NCBI GenBank assembly: GCA_028684435.1
Contig: JAQUFX010000032.1
Location: 1 to 10,909 of the forward strand
Source: Bacilli bacterium
GTDB lineage: Bacteria > Bacillota_I > Bacilli_A > RF39 > UBA660
Direction: 5' to 3'
Length of the DNA stretch: 10,909 nt
Shown: piece by piece, positions 1 through 7,661 of the stretch
Numbering within the stretch: position 1 is the stretch's first letter
Layout: each line of letters opens with the position of its first letter
Notes under the pieces: generated by a model
The model's input: the letters and a program-made list of their open reading frames with translations, nothing else
Database searches by the model: none
Told to the model about the DNA's origin: nothing
Program-made: the position numbers and the translations under genes

Positions 1-793
1 TATTATCTACTTCACTTATATACATATTATCCCGATAATTATTCCAGTGACCAGATAATTCCCATAATTCTTTATTAAGCATAATTGGAGTTTTAATGAA
101 TATATAATTTTCATTAGTATGTTCATCGTACCAAAATCTTTCAAGTTCATTTCTTATAATCATACCATTTTTTAAAAATATTGGACAACCAGGGCTATAA
201 TCGCTTATCATAAATATATCTAATTCTTTTCCTAAAATTTTATGATCTCTTTTTTTAGCTTCTTCTAAAAAGTTTAAATGGTTATTTAAATTTTCTTCAG
301 TTTCATAACATATTCCATATATTCTTTGTAAAACTTTATTTTTTGAATCACCTTTAAAATATGCTCCTGAAACTTTTAATAATTTATAATACTTTATTTC
401 TTTAACATTATCTAAATGCGGCCCACGACATAAATCGATAAAATCATCTTGAGCATAAGCTGTAATAATATCAATATCATCTAAATTATTGATTAAATCT
501 ATTTTGTACTCATCATTTTTAAATATATCTAAAGCTTCTTTTCTAGTTAATTCTCTTCTGATAATTCTTTTAGCGTCTTTAGATATTTTTTTCATTTCTT
601 TTTCAATAATAATCAAATCTTCTTCTTTGATTACTTTATCACCTAAATCAATATCATAATAAAAACCCTCTTCTATAACTGGTCCTACCCAAAATTTAGC
701 ATTTGGATATAATCTTTTTATAGCATGAGCAAGTAAATGAGCACAACTATGATTAACTATATTTAGTCTTTCATCTTCTTTAATATTTTTCAT
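1..793 (-). CDS. thrS: Threonyl-tRNA synthetase, N-terminal part (3' end outside window), TGS-less
   Basis: Cytoplasmic enzyme that charges tRNA-Thr with threonine. The 264 visible residues start at ATG 793-791, which has an AGGAG site a suitable distance upstream. They match the second half of the ThrRS N-terminal region. The editing-domain zinc/catalytic signature is present: H15 and H19 in NHSCAHLLAHA, then C122 and H126 in LCRGPH. The stretch YFKGDSKNKVLQRIYG and the beginning of the class II catalytic core (RNELERFW, SGHWNNYRDN) follow. Aligning H15 with E. coli H73 shows that about 58 residues, the whole TGS domain, are missing at the N-terminus. Editing is expected to be retained because its signature residues are intact. 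A T-box leader sits directly upstream, which independently supports the identity. The gene is cut by the window edge, so motifs 2 and 3 cannot be checked. Confidence 0.96.
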   Translation of the reverse strand, partial: MKNIKEDERLNIVNHSCAHLLAHAIKRLYPNAKFWVGPVIEEGFYYDIDLGDKVIKEEDLIIIEKEMKKISKDAKRIIRRELTRKEALDIFKNDEYKIDLINNLDDIDIITAYAQDDFIDLCRGPHLDNVKEIKYYKLLKVSGAYFKGDSKNKVLQRIYGICYETEENLNNHLNFLEEAKKRDHKILGKELDIFMISDYSPGCPIFLKNGMIIRNELERFWYDEHTNENYIFIKTPIMLNKELWELSGHWNNYRDNMYISEVDN

Positions 794-814
794 AAAAACA
801 TCTCCTTTTTTCAT

Positions 815-1013
815 TATATAAAAAAGAACAGCTCCCTAGGAGTGCATATGCACGGTACCATCCTTATTATTAACTTTTAACCATTAACGGAGTTTAACCG
901 GAATATATTAAATTCTCTAAAAGGTAGTGATTATTAATTATTTATATTAGCTTCCACCAAAAACTAACTCTCTTTAACAAATATATTAGTAATCATATCC
1001 TTCTTCATTGATT
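815..1013 (-). promoter_or_regulatory. T-box riboswitch leader of thrS (threonine-specific)
   Basis: Untranslated leader that senses uncharged tRNA-Thr and controls thrS by transcription antitermination. On the minus strand the T-box core lies at about 864-838. AGGA (864-861) pairs with TCCT (841-838), the bulge begins with TGGT (860-857) and ACC, and an inner hairpin GTGC-ATAT-GCAC occupies 853-842. This is the classic antiterminator, with the tRNA acceptor-pairing UGGN. Upstream are Stem I elements: AGAGAG followed by GGTGGAAGCTAAT near 975-945, then CACTACC at 929-923. The specifier is most likely ACU (928-926), a Thr codon followed by the usual purine. ACC (925-923), also Thr, is the alternative. 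Either reading agrees with the downstream gene. Confidence 0.92.
820..845 (-). terminator. T-box attenuator terminator, exclusive with the antiterminator
   Basis: Minus-strand stem GCACTCC (845-839) pairs with GGAG-(C)-TGT (835-828), with one bulged C and the loop TAG, and is followed by a T-rich run TCTTTTTT. Its left arm reuses bases 845-838 of the T-box antiterminator, so the two folds cannot coexist. That is the expected switch geometry. Confidence 0.75.
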
Positions 1014-1019
1014 TAAATC

Positions 1020-1048
1020 ATATTATCATAATTTATATACAATTGCAA
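1020..1048 (-). promoter_or_regulatory. Promoter of the thrS T-box leader
   Basis: On the minus strand, TTGCAA (1048-1043) is followed by a 17-base spacer and TAATAT (1025-1020). A start site near 1013 would place the whole Stem I in the transcript. Confidence 0.6.
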
Positions 1049-1084
1049 TTCTAGAAATATCAAATTAATACTTAAATTCAATAG

Positions 1085-1113
1085 TTTAAATTATTAATTA
1101 AATATGATATTAT
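1085..1113 (+). promoter_or_regulatory. Probable promoter of the class B sortase gene
   Basis: TTTAAA (1085-1090), a 17-base spacer and TATTAT (1108-1113). Start would be near 1120, just ahead of the AGAAGG ribosome site at 1125-1130. The -35 box is weak, and the AT-rich background makes chance matches likely. Confidence 0.4.
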
Positions 1114-1137
1114 ATTTACAGAATAGAAGGTATTAAA

Positions 1138-2775
1138 ATGGATAAATTTATATTTAAAATAAATAGAAATCTTTTATCTATTTCAATATTAAAAAAAGAT
1201 ACTCCTAAAGATGATTTAAATAATACTAATATAATAGATATTAAAGAAATTATTTTTAGCAAAGATTATATAATAGAAAATTTAGATTTAGTATCTTCTT
1301 TTTTAAATGTTATAATAATTAAAAAAAATATAAAAAAAGTAAGTATAAAAGATTATAATATTATATTATTAGTTCTTAAATTAATTTATAATATGCCTAA
1401 TATAGAAGAACTACACTTAAAGCCAGATAAATCTATTAATTATAAAATATTTTTAAGTTTACTTGAAAATAAAACCATAAAAAAATTAGATGTTTATGAT
1501 ATACCTAAATATTTATTAGAAAGACTTGATACAAACAAAGATTTAGAAATAAATATAAGAAGTGAAATCTTTTTTATAAGCAATTTTATGAGTAATAATA
1601 ATTTAACTACTTATAGTAATATTTATTATAAAAAGAATATTATTATTAAAGACATTTTTAAAAATGAAGATTATCAGGATTTTGAAACTTTTATTAATAT
1701 TAATAATCATTTAAAAACTATCAATATAATTTACTTTAATTATATTGATTTGGTATTTATTATTAAAATATTATTAGAAAACAACAAACATAATATTAAA
1801 ATTGTTATAGAAGAAAAAGATAATGATTTAAAATTAATATATCATTCTATTAATAAGATAAAAATTGAATATGAAAGAAATTTAAAAGATATTAATATTA
1901 GCTTTAAAATAAATTATAGTTCTGAATTTAAAAAAAATAATATAGTTAAACAAATAAATATTAATATTTTAAAAATATGTTTAACAAGCATTATTCTTTT
2001 AATTATGGTTTTAATGGGAATTAACTACTATAAAAACCATTCTCAAGAAAGAGATATTCAAAATATAGAAAAAGAATTAAAACAAATAATTCATAAAATA
2101 GATGTTGAATATAATATAGATAATCAAGATCCTGAATTTGAGTTTATTGAACCTGATGATATAACACCAGTTACTACACCTAAAAATACATATGTTAGTT
2201 CTTATTATAAAAATTATAATAAAGTCTTTGAAACTCTTCTTAAAATAAATAGCGATACAAAAGGATGGCTAACTGTAAATAATACCCGCATCGATTATCC
2301 TATTGTTCAAGCATCAGATAATGAGTATTATTTAAAAAACGATTATAATCAATATAAAAACTCAATGGGTTGGGTATTTATGGATTTTAGAAATAACATT
2401 GATGTATTGAATCAAAATACTATTATTTATGGGCATAATATTAACGGTGGTATAATGTTTGGTACTTTAAGATATGTATTAAATAGTTCATGGTATACTA
2501 ACAAAGATAATCAAATAATAACTTTTAATACTTTAAAAAAAGAAATGAAATGGCAAATAATATCTATTTATAAAATTCCTAATACTACTGATTATATCCA
2601 AACCACTTTTTATAATAAAGAAAAATATCAAGAATTTTTAAATCTAATAATAGGAAGAAGTATATATAATTTCCAAGAAGAAATTTCTGTTAATGATAAA
2701 ATATTGACCTTATCTACTTGCCATAATAAAGGAAATGAACGAATTGTATTACATGCTAAATTAATTATTGAATAA
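1138..2775 (+). CDS. Class B sortase with a large cytoplasmic N-terminal domain
   Basis: Predicted membrane-bound transpeptidase with its catalytic domain outside the cell. ATG is preceded by AGAAGG at 7 bases. Residues 1-275 are Asn/Ile/Lys-rich and cytoplasmic, with LRR-like alternation (for example NIEELHLKPD and KTIKKLDVYDIP). One membrane segment spans about 276-297, followed by a Thr/Pro-containing linker (about 300-350). The sortase domain covers about 360-545. The catalytic triad is visible: H433 in IIYGHN, C528 in LTLSTC and R535 in ERIVLHA. The 7-residue Cys-Arg spacing, the GWLTVNNTRIDYPIVQ opening and the YYLKNDY stretch are typical of SrtB-type enzymes. Class B sortases are usually about 220-280 residues, so this protein is about twice the normal length. 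The function of the N-terminal part is unknown. No obvious SrtB substrate lies beside it. It is transcribed alone and divergently from thrS. Confidence 0.9.
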   Translation: MDKFIFKINRNLLSISILKKDTPKDDLNNTNIIDIKEIIFSKDYIIENLDLVSSFLNVIIIKKNIKKVSIKDYNIILLVLKLIYNMPNIEELHLKPDKSINYKIFLSLLENKTIKKLDVYDIPKYLLERLDTNKDLEINIRSEIFFISNFMSNNNLTTYSNIYYKKNIIIKDIFKNEDYQDFETFININNHLKTINIIYFNYIDLVFIIKILLENNKHNIKIVIEEKDNDLKLIYHSINKIKIEYERNLKDINISFKINYSSEFKKNNIVKQININILKICLTSIILLIMVLMGINYYKNHSQERDIQNIEKELKQIIHKIDVEYNIDNQDPEFEFIEPDDITPVTTPKNTYVSSYYKNYNKVFETLLKINSDTKGWLTVNNTRIDYPIVQASDNEYYLKNDYNQYKNSMGWVFMDFRNNIDVLNQNTIIYGHNINGGIMFGTLRYVLNSSWYTNKDNQIITFNTLKKEMKWQIISIYKIPNTTDYIQTTFYNKEKYQEFLNLIIGRSIYNFQEEISVNDKILTLSTCHNKGNERIVLHAKLIIE

Positions 2776-2842
2776 TAAAAAGATATATACATCTTCAATT
2801 TGCAAAGTAAAATAAAAGAAACAATTATTCATCATGATTGAA

Positions 2843-2864
2843 AAAAGACCATTTAAGGTCTTTT
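2843..2864. terminator. Bidirectional intrinsic terminator between convergent genes
   Basis: Perfect 8-bp stem AAAAGACC (2843-2850) and GGTCTTTT (2857-2864) with the loop ATTTAA. It has a T-run on the plus side and a longer T-run (TTTTTT) on the minus side. It lies between the stop of the plus-strand sortase (2775) and the stop of the minus-strand gene (2869), so it can end both transcripts. Confidence 0.88.
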
Positions 2865-2868
2865 GCTA

Positions 2869-4023
2869 CTAATATTCAATATTTAAAATTTCTTTTTCAA
2901 AATCATATGAAGTTTTAATTCCAAAGTATTTATTTAATTCTTGCGATGACATACTTTCCCAACCATCTTTTATAAAATTGACATCAGAGTTTTCATATTT
3001 ATATATACTTACGCCTTCACGTTTTCCTTGTGTGAGTATATAAATATTATTATCTATTTCATAAGCAAAAATTATCGTTTCTTCTATTTTAATTAAATTG
3101 TTAAAAGAATTATAATCAACTAGTTTAAGATGAGTTTTTAATCCTGGAATTAAAACATCTATGCCATCAAACTTTAAATTTCCATTATTATATATCGCTT
3201 TTACTTTATCATATTGTTTAATACCGAATAATTCGCCATTTACATATACTTTAGTTAAAAGATTTCCCCAGCCAATATTTTTAACAGGATATTTTTCTTT
3301 AATATTAGGAGGGATGTCAAACAATGCATTGTTATCATTTTCACGATATTTATGTATTAAATAATCAGTAATATTTTCTTTTATATCTTGAATATTTGGG
3401 AAATCACCATCAATTTGAGCAGAAACTCCGAGAATGTCTATTCTTATTTTTGTGTGAGCAGTTTTATATTTAGAAATATTATCTTTAACATAATTAAATA
3501 TTTCAATAAATTTATTAGCAACATTATCCACATCGTGATAAGAATTATTAAATGATAAAGTTATATCTTGCATATAACTTCCAGACCTTAAATTTGCAAC
3601 AAAAAATTCATAATTTATATTATATTCTTTAACACTTAAATCTGGATAGATACTTTGTAAATTAGGTAAATCTTTTAATAATAAAGCATTAGTGTATGTA
3701 TCTTTTAATTCTCTTAATGGACCTTTAGAATCTCCCAGCCCAATATAACCACCAACATATTCATCATAAACATAAAATTTTACTGTTTTATTATTAATTG
3801 GGTATGCAATATAAACTTTATCCTTGGTACCTTTATCAAGTGTTATCTCATTTTTTATTGCAAACTTTTCATTATAGTGTTTCTCTAAATATTTAAGTAT
3901 TTCTGCTTTAGAATATGGAACAGTTATCAAATGAATTTTTCTAACCATTTTATCATAAGTAAAAGCAAATGCAATTAAACCAATAACAATTAAACCAATA
4001 ACAATTATTTTCTTATTTTTCAT
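2869..4023 (-). CDS. Membrane-anchored extracytoplasmic protein of unknown function
   Basis: I do not recognise this 384-residue protein. It starts with a short positively charged stretch and a hydrophobic segment at about 6-23 (IIVIGLIVIGLIAFAF). There is no Cys lipobox and no clear signal-peptidase site, so it is probably an N-terminally anchored protein with a soluble extracytoplasmic body. The body has mixed alpha/beta character: YLEKHYNEKFAI near residue 46 resembles starts of small clostridial/bacillar secreted domains, but this is only a resemblance. No enzyme motif, repeat or LPXTG-like signal is visible. The ATG at 4023-4021 has GAGGT upstream. The gene is 149 bases downstream of the adhesin-sortase operon on the same strand. 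It has a possible promoter of its own and a strong terminator at its end. A role in the cell envelope is inference from location only. Confidence 0.8.
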   Translation of the reverse strand: MKNKKIIVIGLIVIGLIAFAFTYDKMVRKIHLITVPYSKAEILKYLEKHYNEKFAIKNEITLDKGTKDKVYIAYPINNKTVKFYVYDEYVGGYIGLGDSKGPLRELKDTYTNALLLKDLPNLQSIYPDLSVKEYNINYEFFVANLRSGSYMQDITLSFNNSYHDVDNVANKFIEIFNYVKDNISKYKTAHTKIRIDILGVSAQIDGDFPNIQDIKENITDYLIHKYRENDNNALFDIPPNIKEKYPVKNIGWGNLLTKVYVNGELFGIKQYDKVKAIYNNGNLKFDGIDVLIPGLKTHLKLVDYNSFNNLIKIEETIIFAYEIDNNIYILTQGKREGVSIYKYENSDVNFIKDGWESMSSQELNKYFGIKTSYDFEKEILNIEY

Positions 4024-4055
4024 TTATTATACCTCAAACAATTTATTCTATTTTG

Positions 4056-4084
4056 ATTATATCAATTATTGTTATCTTTGGGAA
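4056..4084 (-). promoter_or_regulatory. Possible promoter of the 2869-4023 gene
   Basis: Minus-strand TTCCCA (4084-4079), a 17-base spacer and a perfect TATAAT (4061-4056). The -10 is good and the -35 weak. I see no convincing terminator in 4085-4172, so read-through from the upstream operon is also possible. Confidence 0.45.
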
Positions 4085-4172
4085 TAGCTTATAATTTTAT
4101 ACTTGTATTTTAAAAATTACTTATCTTAAAATTTTACTTTGTGAATTAATTATATCAATATTTTTTATAAAA

Positions 4173-4943
4173 TTAATCAGTTACTTTTTTTATTAATTCA
4201 AGAATTTTTTTCATTTGTTTATATTCATCTAGAGTAAATAATTCTTCTTTTTTATTCATTTGATTAATTAAATATTCTTCTTTAAGTTTTGGTTTTTGTA
4301 AATCACTAAAATTGTCAGGTAATATTGGTTCATTATAAAATGTTTGCGGATCTAAAATAATTCTTTCAACCTTAGTATCTCTTAAGGATAATCTTTTAAT
4401 TATTTTATAAAGTATTAAACCAATTATCCAAACTACAAATAATGCTATACTTAACTCGAGTAGAATCATTAATATACTATTACTATAAATACTTACTTTA
4501 CTGGCTAAATCAACATTATTATCATTTATTTGATCCAATATTAAAAAGAATAAAAAAGTATTAATAATTAAAACTAATATATTAATTCTTTTAACATTAA
4601 TATTAATTTTTTTACTAGTAATACAAAAAATTAAGATAATCAAGCTGACAAGTAACATTAATATATATTGAAGCATCGTAGGAAAATATATTATTGATAC
4701 TATATTTTTAGCAATTGTATCAAATAAGCTTATTAATGAATTAAAATATGAGTTCATCAATAATATTATTACTATTATTGATACTATAGAATAAATAATT
4801 TTTGTTTTTTTATCAGCTTTAGAAATAAATGTAATATCAATTATCATTAAAAAAATTCCAAATAAAAGAATTAAAAAAAGAGGTGAATTAGTAACAAGAT
4901 TAAATAAAGTTTTAATCTTTTCTAATAGAGTATACTCTACCAT
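4173..4943 (-). CDS. Five-span integral membrane protein of the adhesin/sortase operon, unknown function
   Basis: The 256-residue product is not recognised as a named family. Hydrophobic segments fall at about 20-39, 48-66, 90-108, 120-138 and 153-182. A hydrophilic, charged C-terminal tail follows from about 183 to 256 (LSLRDTKVERIILDPQ and on), ending in a Lys/Glu-rich helix. With this number of spans the tail is probably cytoplasmic. No catalytic motif is visible. It begins 22 bases after the sortase stop, with a strong AGAGGTGA ribosome site 6 bases before ATG, so it is very likely the third gene of one transcript. That context makes a role in assembly, export or housing of the sortase and adhesin plausible. 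This is inference, because nothing in the sequence itself shows it. Confidence 0.82.
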   Translation of the reverse strand: MVEYTLLEKIKTLFNLVTNSPLFLILLFGIFLMIIDITFISKADKKTKIIYSIVSIIVIILLMNSYFNSLISLFDTIAKNIVSIIYFPTMLQYILMLLVSLIILIFCITSKKININVKRINILVLIINTFLFFLILDQINDNNVDLASKVSIYSNSILMILLELSIALFVVWIIGLILYKIIKRLSLRDTKVERIILDPQTFYNEPILPDNFSDLQKPKLKEEYLINQMNKKEELFTLDEYKQMKKILELIKKVTD

Positions 4944-4965
4944 AACTAATCACCTCTTACCCTTT

Positions 4966-5640
4966 TTAATCACGCTCAGTAATATAAATTGTTTGAGTTG
5001 TTTTATCTCCTTTAGTACAAGTTATTAATGTTAGCGTTGTTTTATTTTTATTTCTTTTAATTGCTAAATCACCATCTTTAGCATCAGTGTAAATATTCTT
5101 AATAATATATTTATACTCAATACCATTATAAGTTATTATTAACTCATCTTCAAGATTTAATTTATATAAATCTTTAAAGAAAGAGACAGAACTATTTCCG
5201 GAATGACCTGCAATTATAAAATTGCCTGCAACTTTATCTGGATAATCAGATGGTTTAATAACCTGAATATTTCTATTTACATTATTATATTTATTATCTA
5301 TTTCGGTAAAACCTTTTTTAAGGTCCAATTTTGGAATTGATAAATAGCCAACATAGTATTTGGAATAATCTATGGCTGATACTGGAGTATTAGGAATTTC
5401 ATTTATTACTGACGTTTCTACATGTAAATCTTCTTCAACATTAGCCGTTACTTCTTCTTCAGTTATTTCATCTAAATCTTCAATTTCAATTAACTGACTA
5501 TAGAATAAATCATTCATTTCATCAAATACTTCAAACTTTTTTTGATTATAATAATTACTTGATAAAATACATATCCCTATAAATACTATTAATACACCAA
5601 TTGTTATTTTAATATTTGTTTTATTAATTAAATTTTCCAT
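4966..5640 (-). CDS. Sortase (class C/D-like) with Gln at the expected catalytic Arg position
   Basis: Membrane-anchored transpeptidase expected to process the sorting signal of the adhesin encoded just upstream. Of 224 residues, about 11-28 form the single N-terminal membrane anchor. An acidic linker (about 48-72, Glu-rich) follows, then the sortase fold begins with YVGYLSIPKLDLKKG (about 96-110). Catalytic H146 lies in IIAGHSG and C208 in LTLITC. After the Cys, the position that normally carries Arg (8-9 residues on in class C/D types) reads TTQTIYITER: Q216 stands where Arg is expected, and the only nearby Arg is R223, next to last. The ATG (5640-5638) lies inside the end of the adhesin gene (17-base overlap, different frame) and has only a poor ribosome site, so translation is probably coupled. 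It is short but of normal size for a sortase. Confidence 0.9.
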   Translation of the reverse strand: MENLINKTNIKITIGVLIVFIGICILSSNYYNQKKFEVFDEMNDLFYSQLIEIEDLDEITEEEVTANVEEDLHVETSVINEIPNTPVSAIDYSKYYVGYLSIPKLDLKKGFTEIDNKYNNVNRNIQVIKPSDYPDKVAGNFIIAGHSGNSSVSFFKDLYKLNLEDELIITYNGIEYKYIIKNIYTDAKDGDLAIKRNKNKTTLTLITCTKGDKTTQTIYITERD

Positions 5641-7522
5641 TTCTAATTAATATCCATGAACCGCCAGCTAATGTTAATGTTCCAATAATATATGAAAGTG
5701 TACTTGTAAGTCCTGTTTTAGGTACTTCAACAATTATTTCATATTCTTCTTTAGGTTCATTATAAATTATAATACCACTTGCTATATCATATCCACCGTT
5801 AGCATTTTTAACTAAGACCGTTCCATCTTCAGTTACTTTAAAATATATTACTTGTGAAATGTTAATATATCCTTCTGGTGTATATAATTCAGTTAAAGTA
5901 TACAATCCAGGATTAAGAGCAATATTATAACTTGTGTTTGTAGTCGTCCATCTAGATATTTCTTCTCCCTTTTCATTTTTTATTTCTAATATTACTCCAG
6001 ATATAAATTTATTGGTATTTTTATCAAGTTTATTAATACTTATTAAATCACTGGCAGTATTAACAAATTTTATATATTCGGCTGACATATATTTGCCAAA
6101 TTCATTTTTAATTGTTATATTTCCTTCATAATCAACTTTAAAATATAATAATTCTGGATTAAGCTTATATCCTTTAGGAGCAATAGTTTCTTGTAATGTA
6201 TAACTACCTTCATCTAACTTAATATATTTAGGAGATGTAGTTGAAATCCAAGATGTTACATTTTCTCCACTTGCAGTTTTTATAATGAAGGTTGTTCCTG
6301 GTATTTCATAAGTACCAGTTATATCTGTTTTACTTATTCTTACTGGTTTCTTTTCATCTTCTTTGACATTTACCATTGTGTAATAATAATCAGTATCATC
6401 TCTTTTAACATTAATTAAACCTTTATCTGCTATCTCATATCCTTCTGGAGTTTTAGTTTCAACAATTGTATAATATCCAGTTGGTAAATCATATAATACT
6501 TTAGCACTTATTGAAGTTGTCCATGATACATATTTATTTATTGAATAACAAGTTTTATTAACACAGTCTCCTCGATATAAAGTTAATTCTGCATCTCTTA
6601 AATAAGACCCATCTTGATCAACTTTTTTTATTTTAAGTGAATTTTCTTCATCAGTATATCTTGTAGTCGTTGTTGCTGTTTCAGTTTCTTTTGTAATTGT
6701 AGCTGATTTAGACACACTTATTGGAAAACTATTATTGTAAACAACATCATAAATTGCTTTTTGATAACTAGATGAATAATAATAATCATAAGCTGATAAT
6801 ATATTATAATTACCATTAGCTTCAATATTAAATTTAGTACTTCCAACTTTAACTGAGCTTACTGGTACTCTAATTTGGAATGTACCATTATTATTAATAA
6901 TATTACTATTAATAATTGAACTTCCACTTGGAGCGCCTACTAATTTAACCCCAGTAAATATACTTAAATTATTACTAGTTAAAGTAATGGTATTAGAAAT
7001 ATAATAACTTCCTTGTTCATAAAAACTTACAAATCCTGAACTAAATGACATTGTTCCTTTTGATTGATTATATAATTTAGCACCTTCTACTAAATTATAT
7101 ACATGCCCGCATACTGAATTAGTATTACGATTATTAGTACAATATGTTTTAAAAGTACTTAAATTACTTTGGCCATCAACAATATCTTTATACCACCAAA
7201 CTGCCATTTGTAAAATATAAAAATCTTTATTTATATCTCCTGTACTTGGTTTATTTCTTAACATATAAACAAACCCTTCATCAACTTCTCTACTTAAAGT
7301 TAATGTTTTATTTGCCGGAAATTCTAATTTTATATTATCACAATATAAATAATGCCCATCTATAGTTTTTTTAACAGAAACTCCATATCCTGGGACAAAA
7401 TAATAAAGTCCTGATTGTGTTCCAGCTTGAATAGTAGATGGTGCTGGTGCAGCATTTACATCAATACCAAATCCTAAAATTGAAATAAAACTCAATAATA
7501 AGCCGAAGAATTCTTTTTTCAT
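5624..7522 (-). CDS. Thioester-domain surface adhesin/pilin with SpaA-type domains and a VPKTG sorting signal
   Basis: Secreted, wall-anchored adhesin of 632 residues. The start is ATG 7522-7520, with GAGGG 8 bases upstream. A TTG two codons earlier sits only 2 bases from that site and is rejected. The signal peptide covers about 1-24 (VNA then AP). Residues about 30-280 look like a thioester (TQXA) domain: C61 in YLYCDN and Q105 in LQMAVWWY are the residues that form the internal Cys-Gln thioester used to bind host surfaces covalently. Three SpaA/Cna_B-type domains follow (about 294-388, 392-488, 491-588). Each has the isopeptide Lys, Glu and Asn: K299 or K300/E355/N385, K398/E445/N488, K498/E545/N588. 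The E-boxes read ETKTPEGY, ETIAPKGY and ELYTPEGY. The C-terminus has VPKTG (600-604), a hydrophobic span and RNGK. It is first in an operon with its likely sortase. Confidence 0.93.
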   Translation of the reverse strand: MKKEFFGLLLSFISILGFGIDVNAAPAPSTIQAGTQSGLYYFVPGYGVSVKKTIDGHYLYCDNIKLEFPANKTLTLSREVDEGFVYMLRNKPSTGDINKDFYILQMAVWWYKDIVDGQSNLSTFKTYCTNNRNTNSVCGHVYNLVEGAKLYNQSKGTMSFSSGFVSFYEQGSYYISNTITLTSNNLSIFTGVKLVGAPSGSSIINSNIINNNGTFQIRVPVSSVKVGSTKFNIEANGNYNILSAYDYYYSSSYQKAIYDVVYNNSFPISVSKSATITKETETATTTTRYTDEENSLKIKKVDQDGSYLRDAELTLYRGDCVNKTCYSINKYVSWTTSISAKVLYDLPTGYYTIVETKTPEGYEIADKGLINVKRDDTDYYYTMVNVKEDEKKPVRISKTDITGTYEIPGTTFIIKTASGENVTSWISTTSPKYIKLDEGSYTLQETIAPKGYKLNPELLYFKVDYEGNITIKNEFGKYMSAEYIKFVNTASDLISINKLDKNTNKFISGVILEIKNEKGEEISRWTTTNTSYNIALNPGLYTLTELYTPEGYINISQVIYFKVTEDGTVLVKNANGGYDIASGIIIYNEPKEEYEIIVEVPKTGLTSTLSYIIGTLTLAGGSWILIRNGKFN

Positions 7523-7557
7523 ACTCAAAACCCTCTTTTCTTTTTTAAGTGCTTTTT

Positions 7558-7586
7558 ATAATAACATATTAATAGTAAACATGCAA
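7558..7586 (-). promoter_or_regulatory. Probable promoter of the adhesin-sortase operon
   Basis: Minus-strand TTGCAT (7586-7581), a 17-base spacer and TATTAT (7563-7558). It would start transcription near 7550, giving a leader of about 30 bases before the GAGGG ribosome site. The boxes are moderate matches. Confidence 0.5.
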
Positions 7587-7634
7587 GTTTTAACAATATA
7601 TTTTATGCATTTTTAAAAGATTATTAAAATTAAA

Positions 7635-7661
7635 AATAATTAGACCATCTATCTAATTATT
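7635..7661 (-). terminator. Terminator of the deacetylase gene, overlapping its stop codon
   Basis: Perfect 10-bp inverted repeat AATAATTAGA/TCTAATTATT with a 7-base loop, followed on the minus strand by TTTAATTTT. The gene's TAG stop (7655-7653) lies within the left arm. The stem is AT-rich, so moderate strength is expected. Confidence 0.65.

Noticed and set aside
3161..3364. 67-codon open frame on the plus strand
   Set aside because: It lies wholly antisense inside the 2869-4023 gene, has no ribosome site and no recognisable protein features.
4024..4172. Terminator after the membrane protein gene
   Set aside because: Only weak AT hairpins such as AAAATT/AATTTT with an 11-base loop are visible, which is below what I would call.
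5934..6131. 65-codon open frame on the plus strand
   Set aside because: Antisense to a SpaA-type domain of the adhesin. The hydrophobic translation is a by-product of the opposite strand's codons.
7523..7528. TTG start two codons before the adhesin ATG
   Set aside because: Only 2 bases from the GAGGG site, while the ATG at 7522 has normal spacing.
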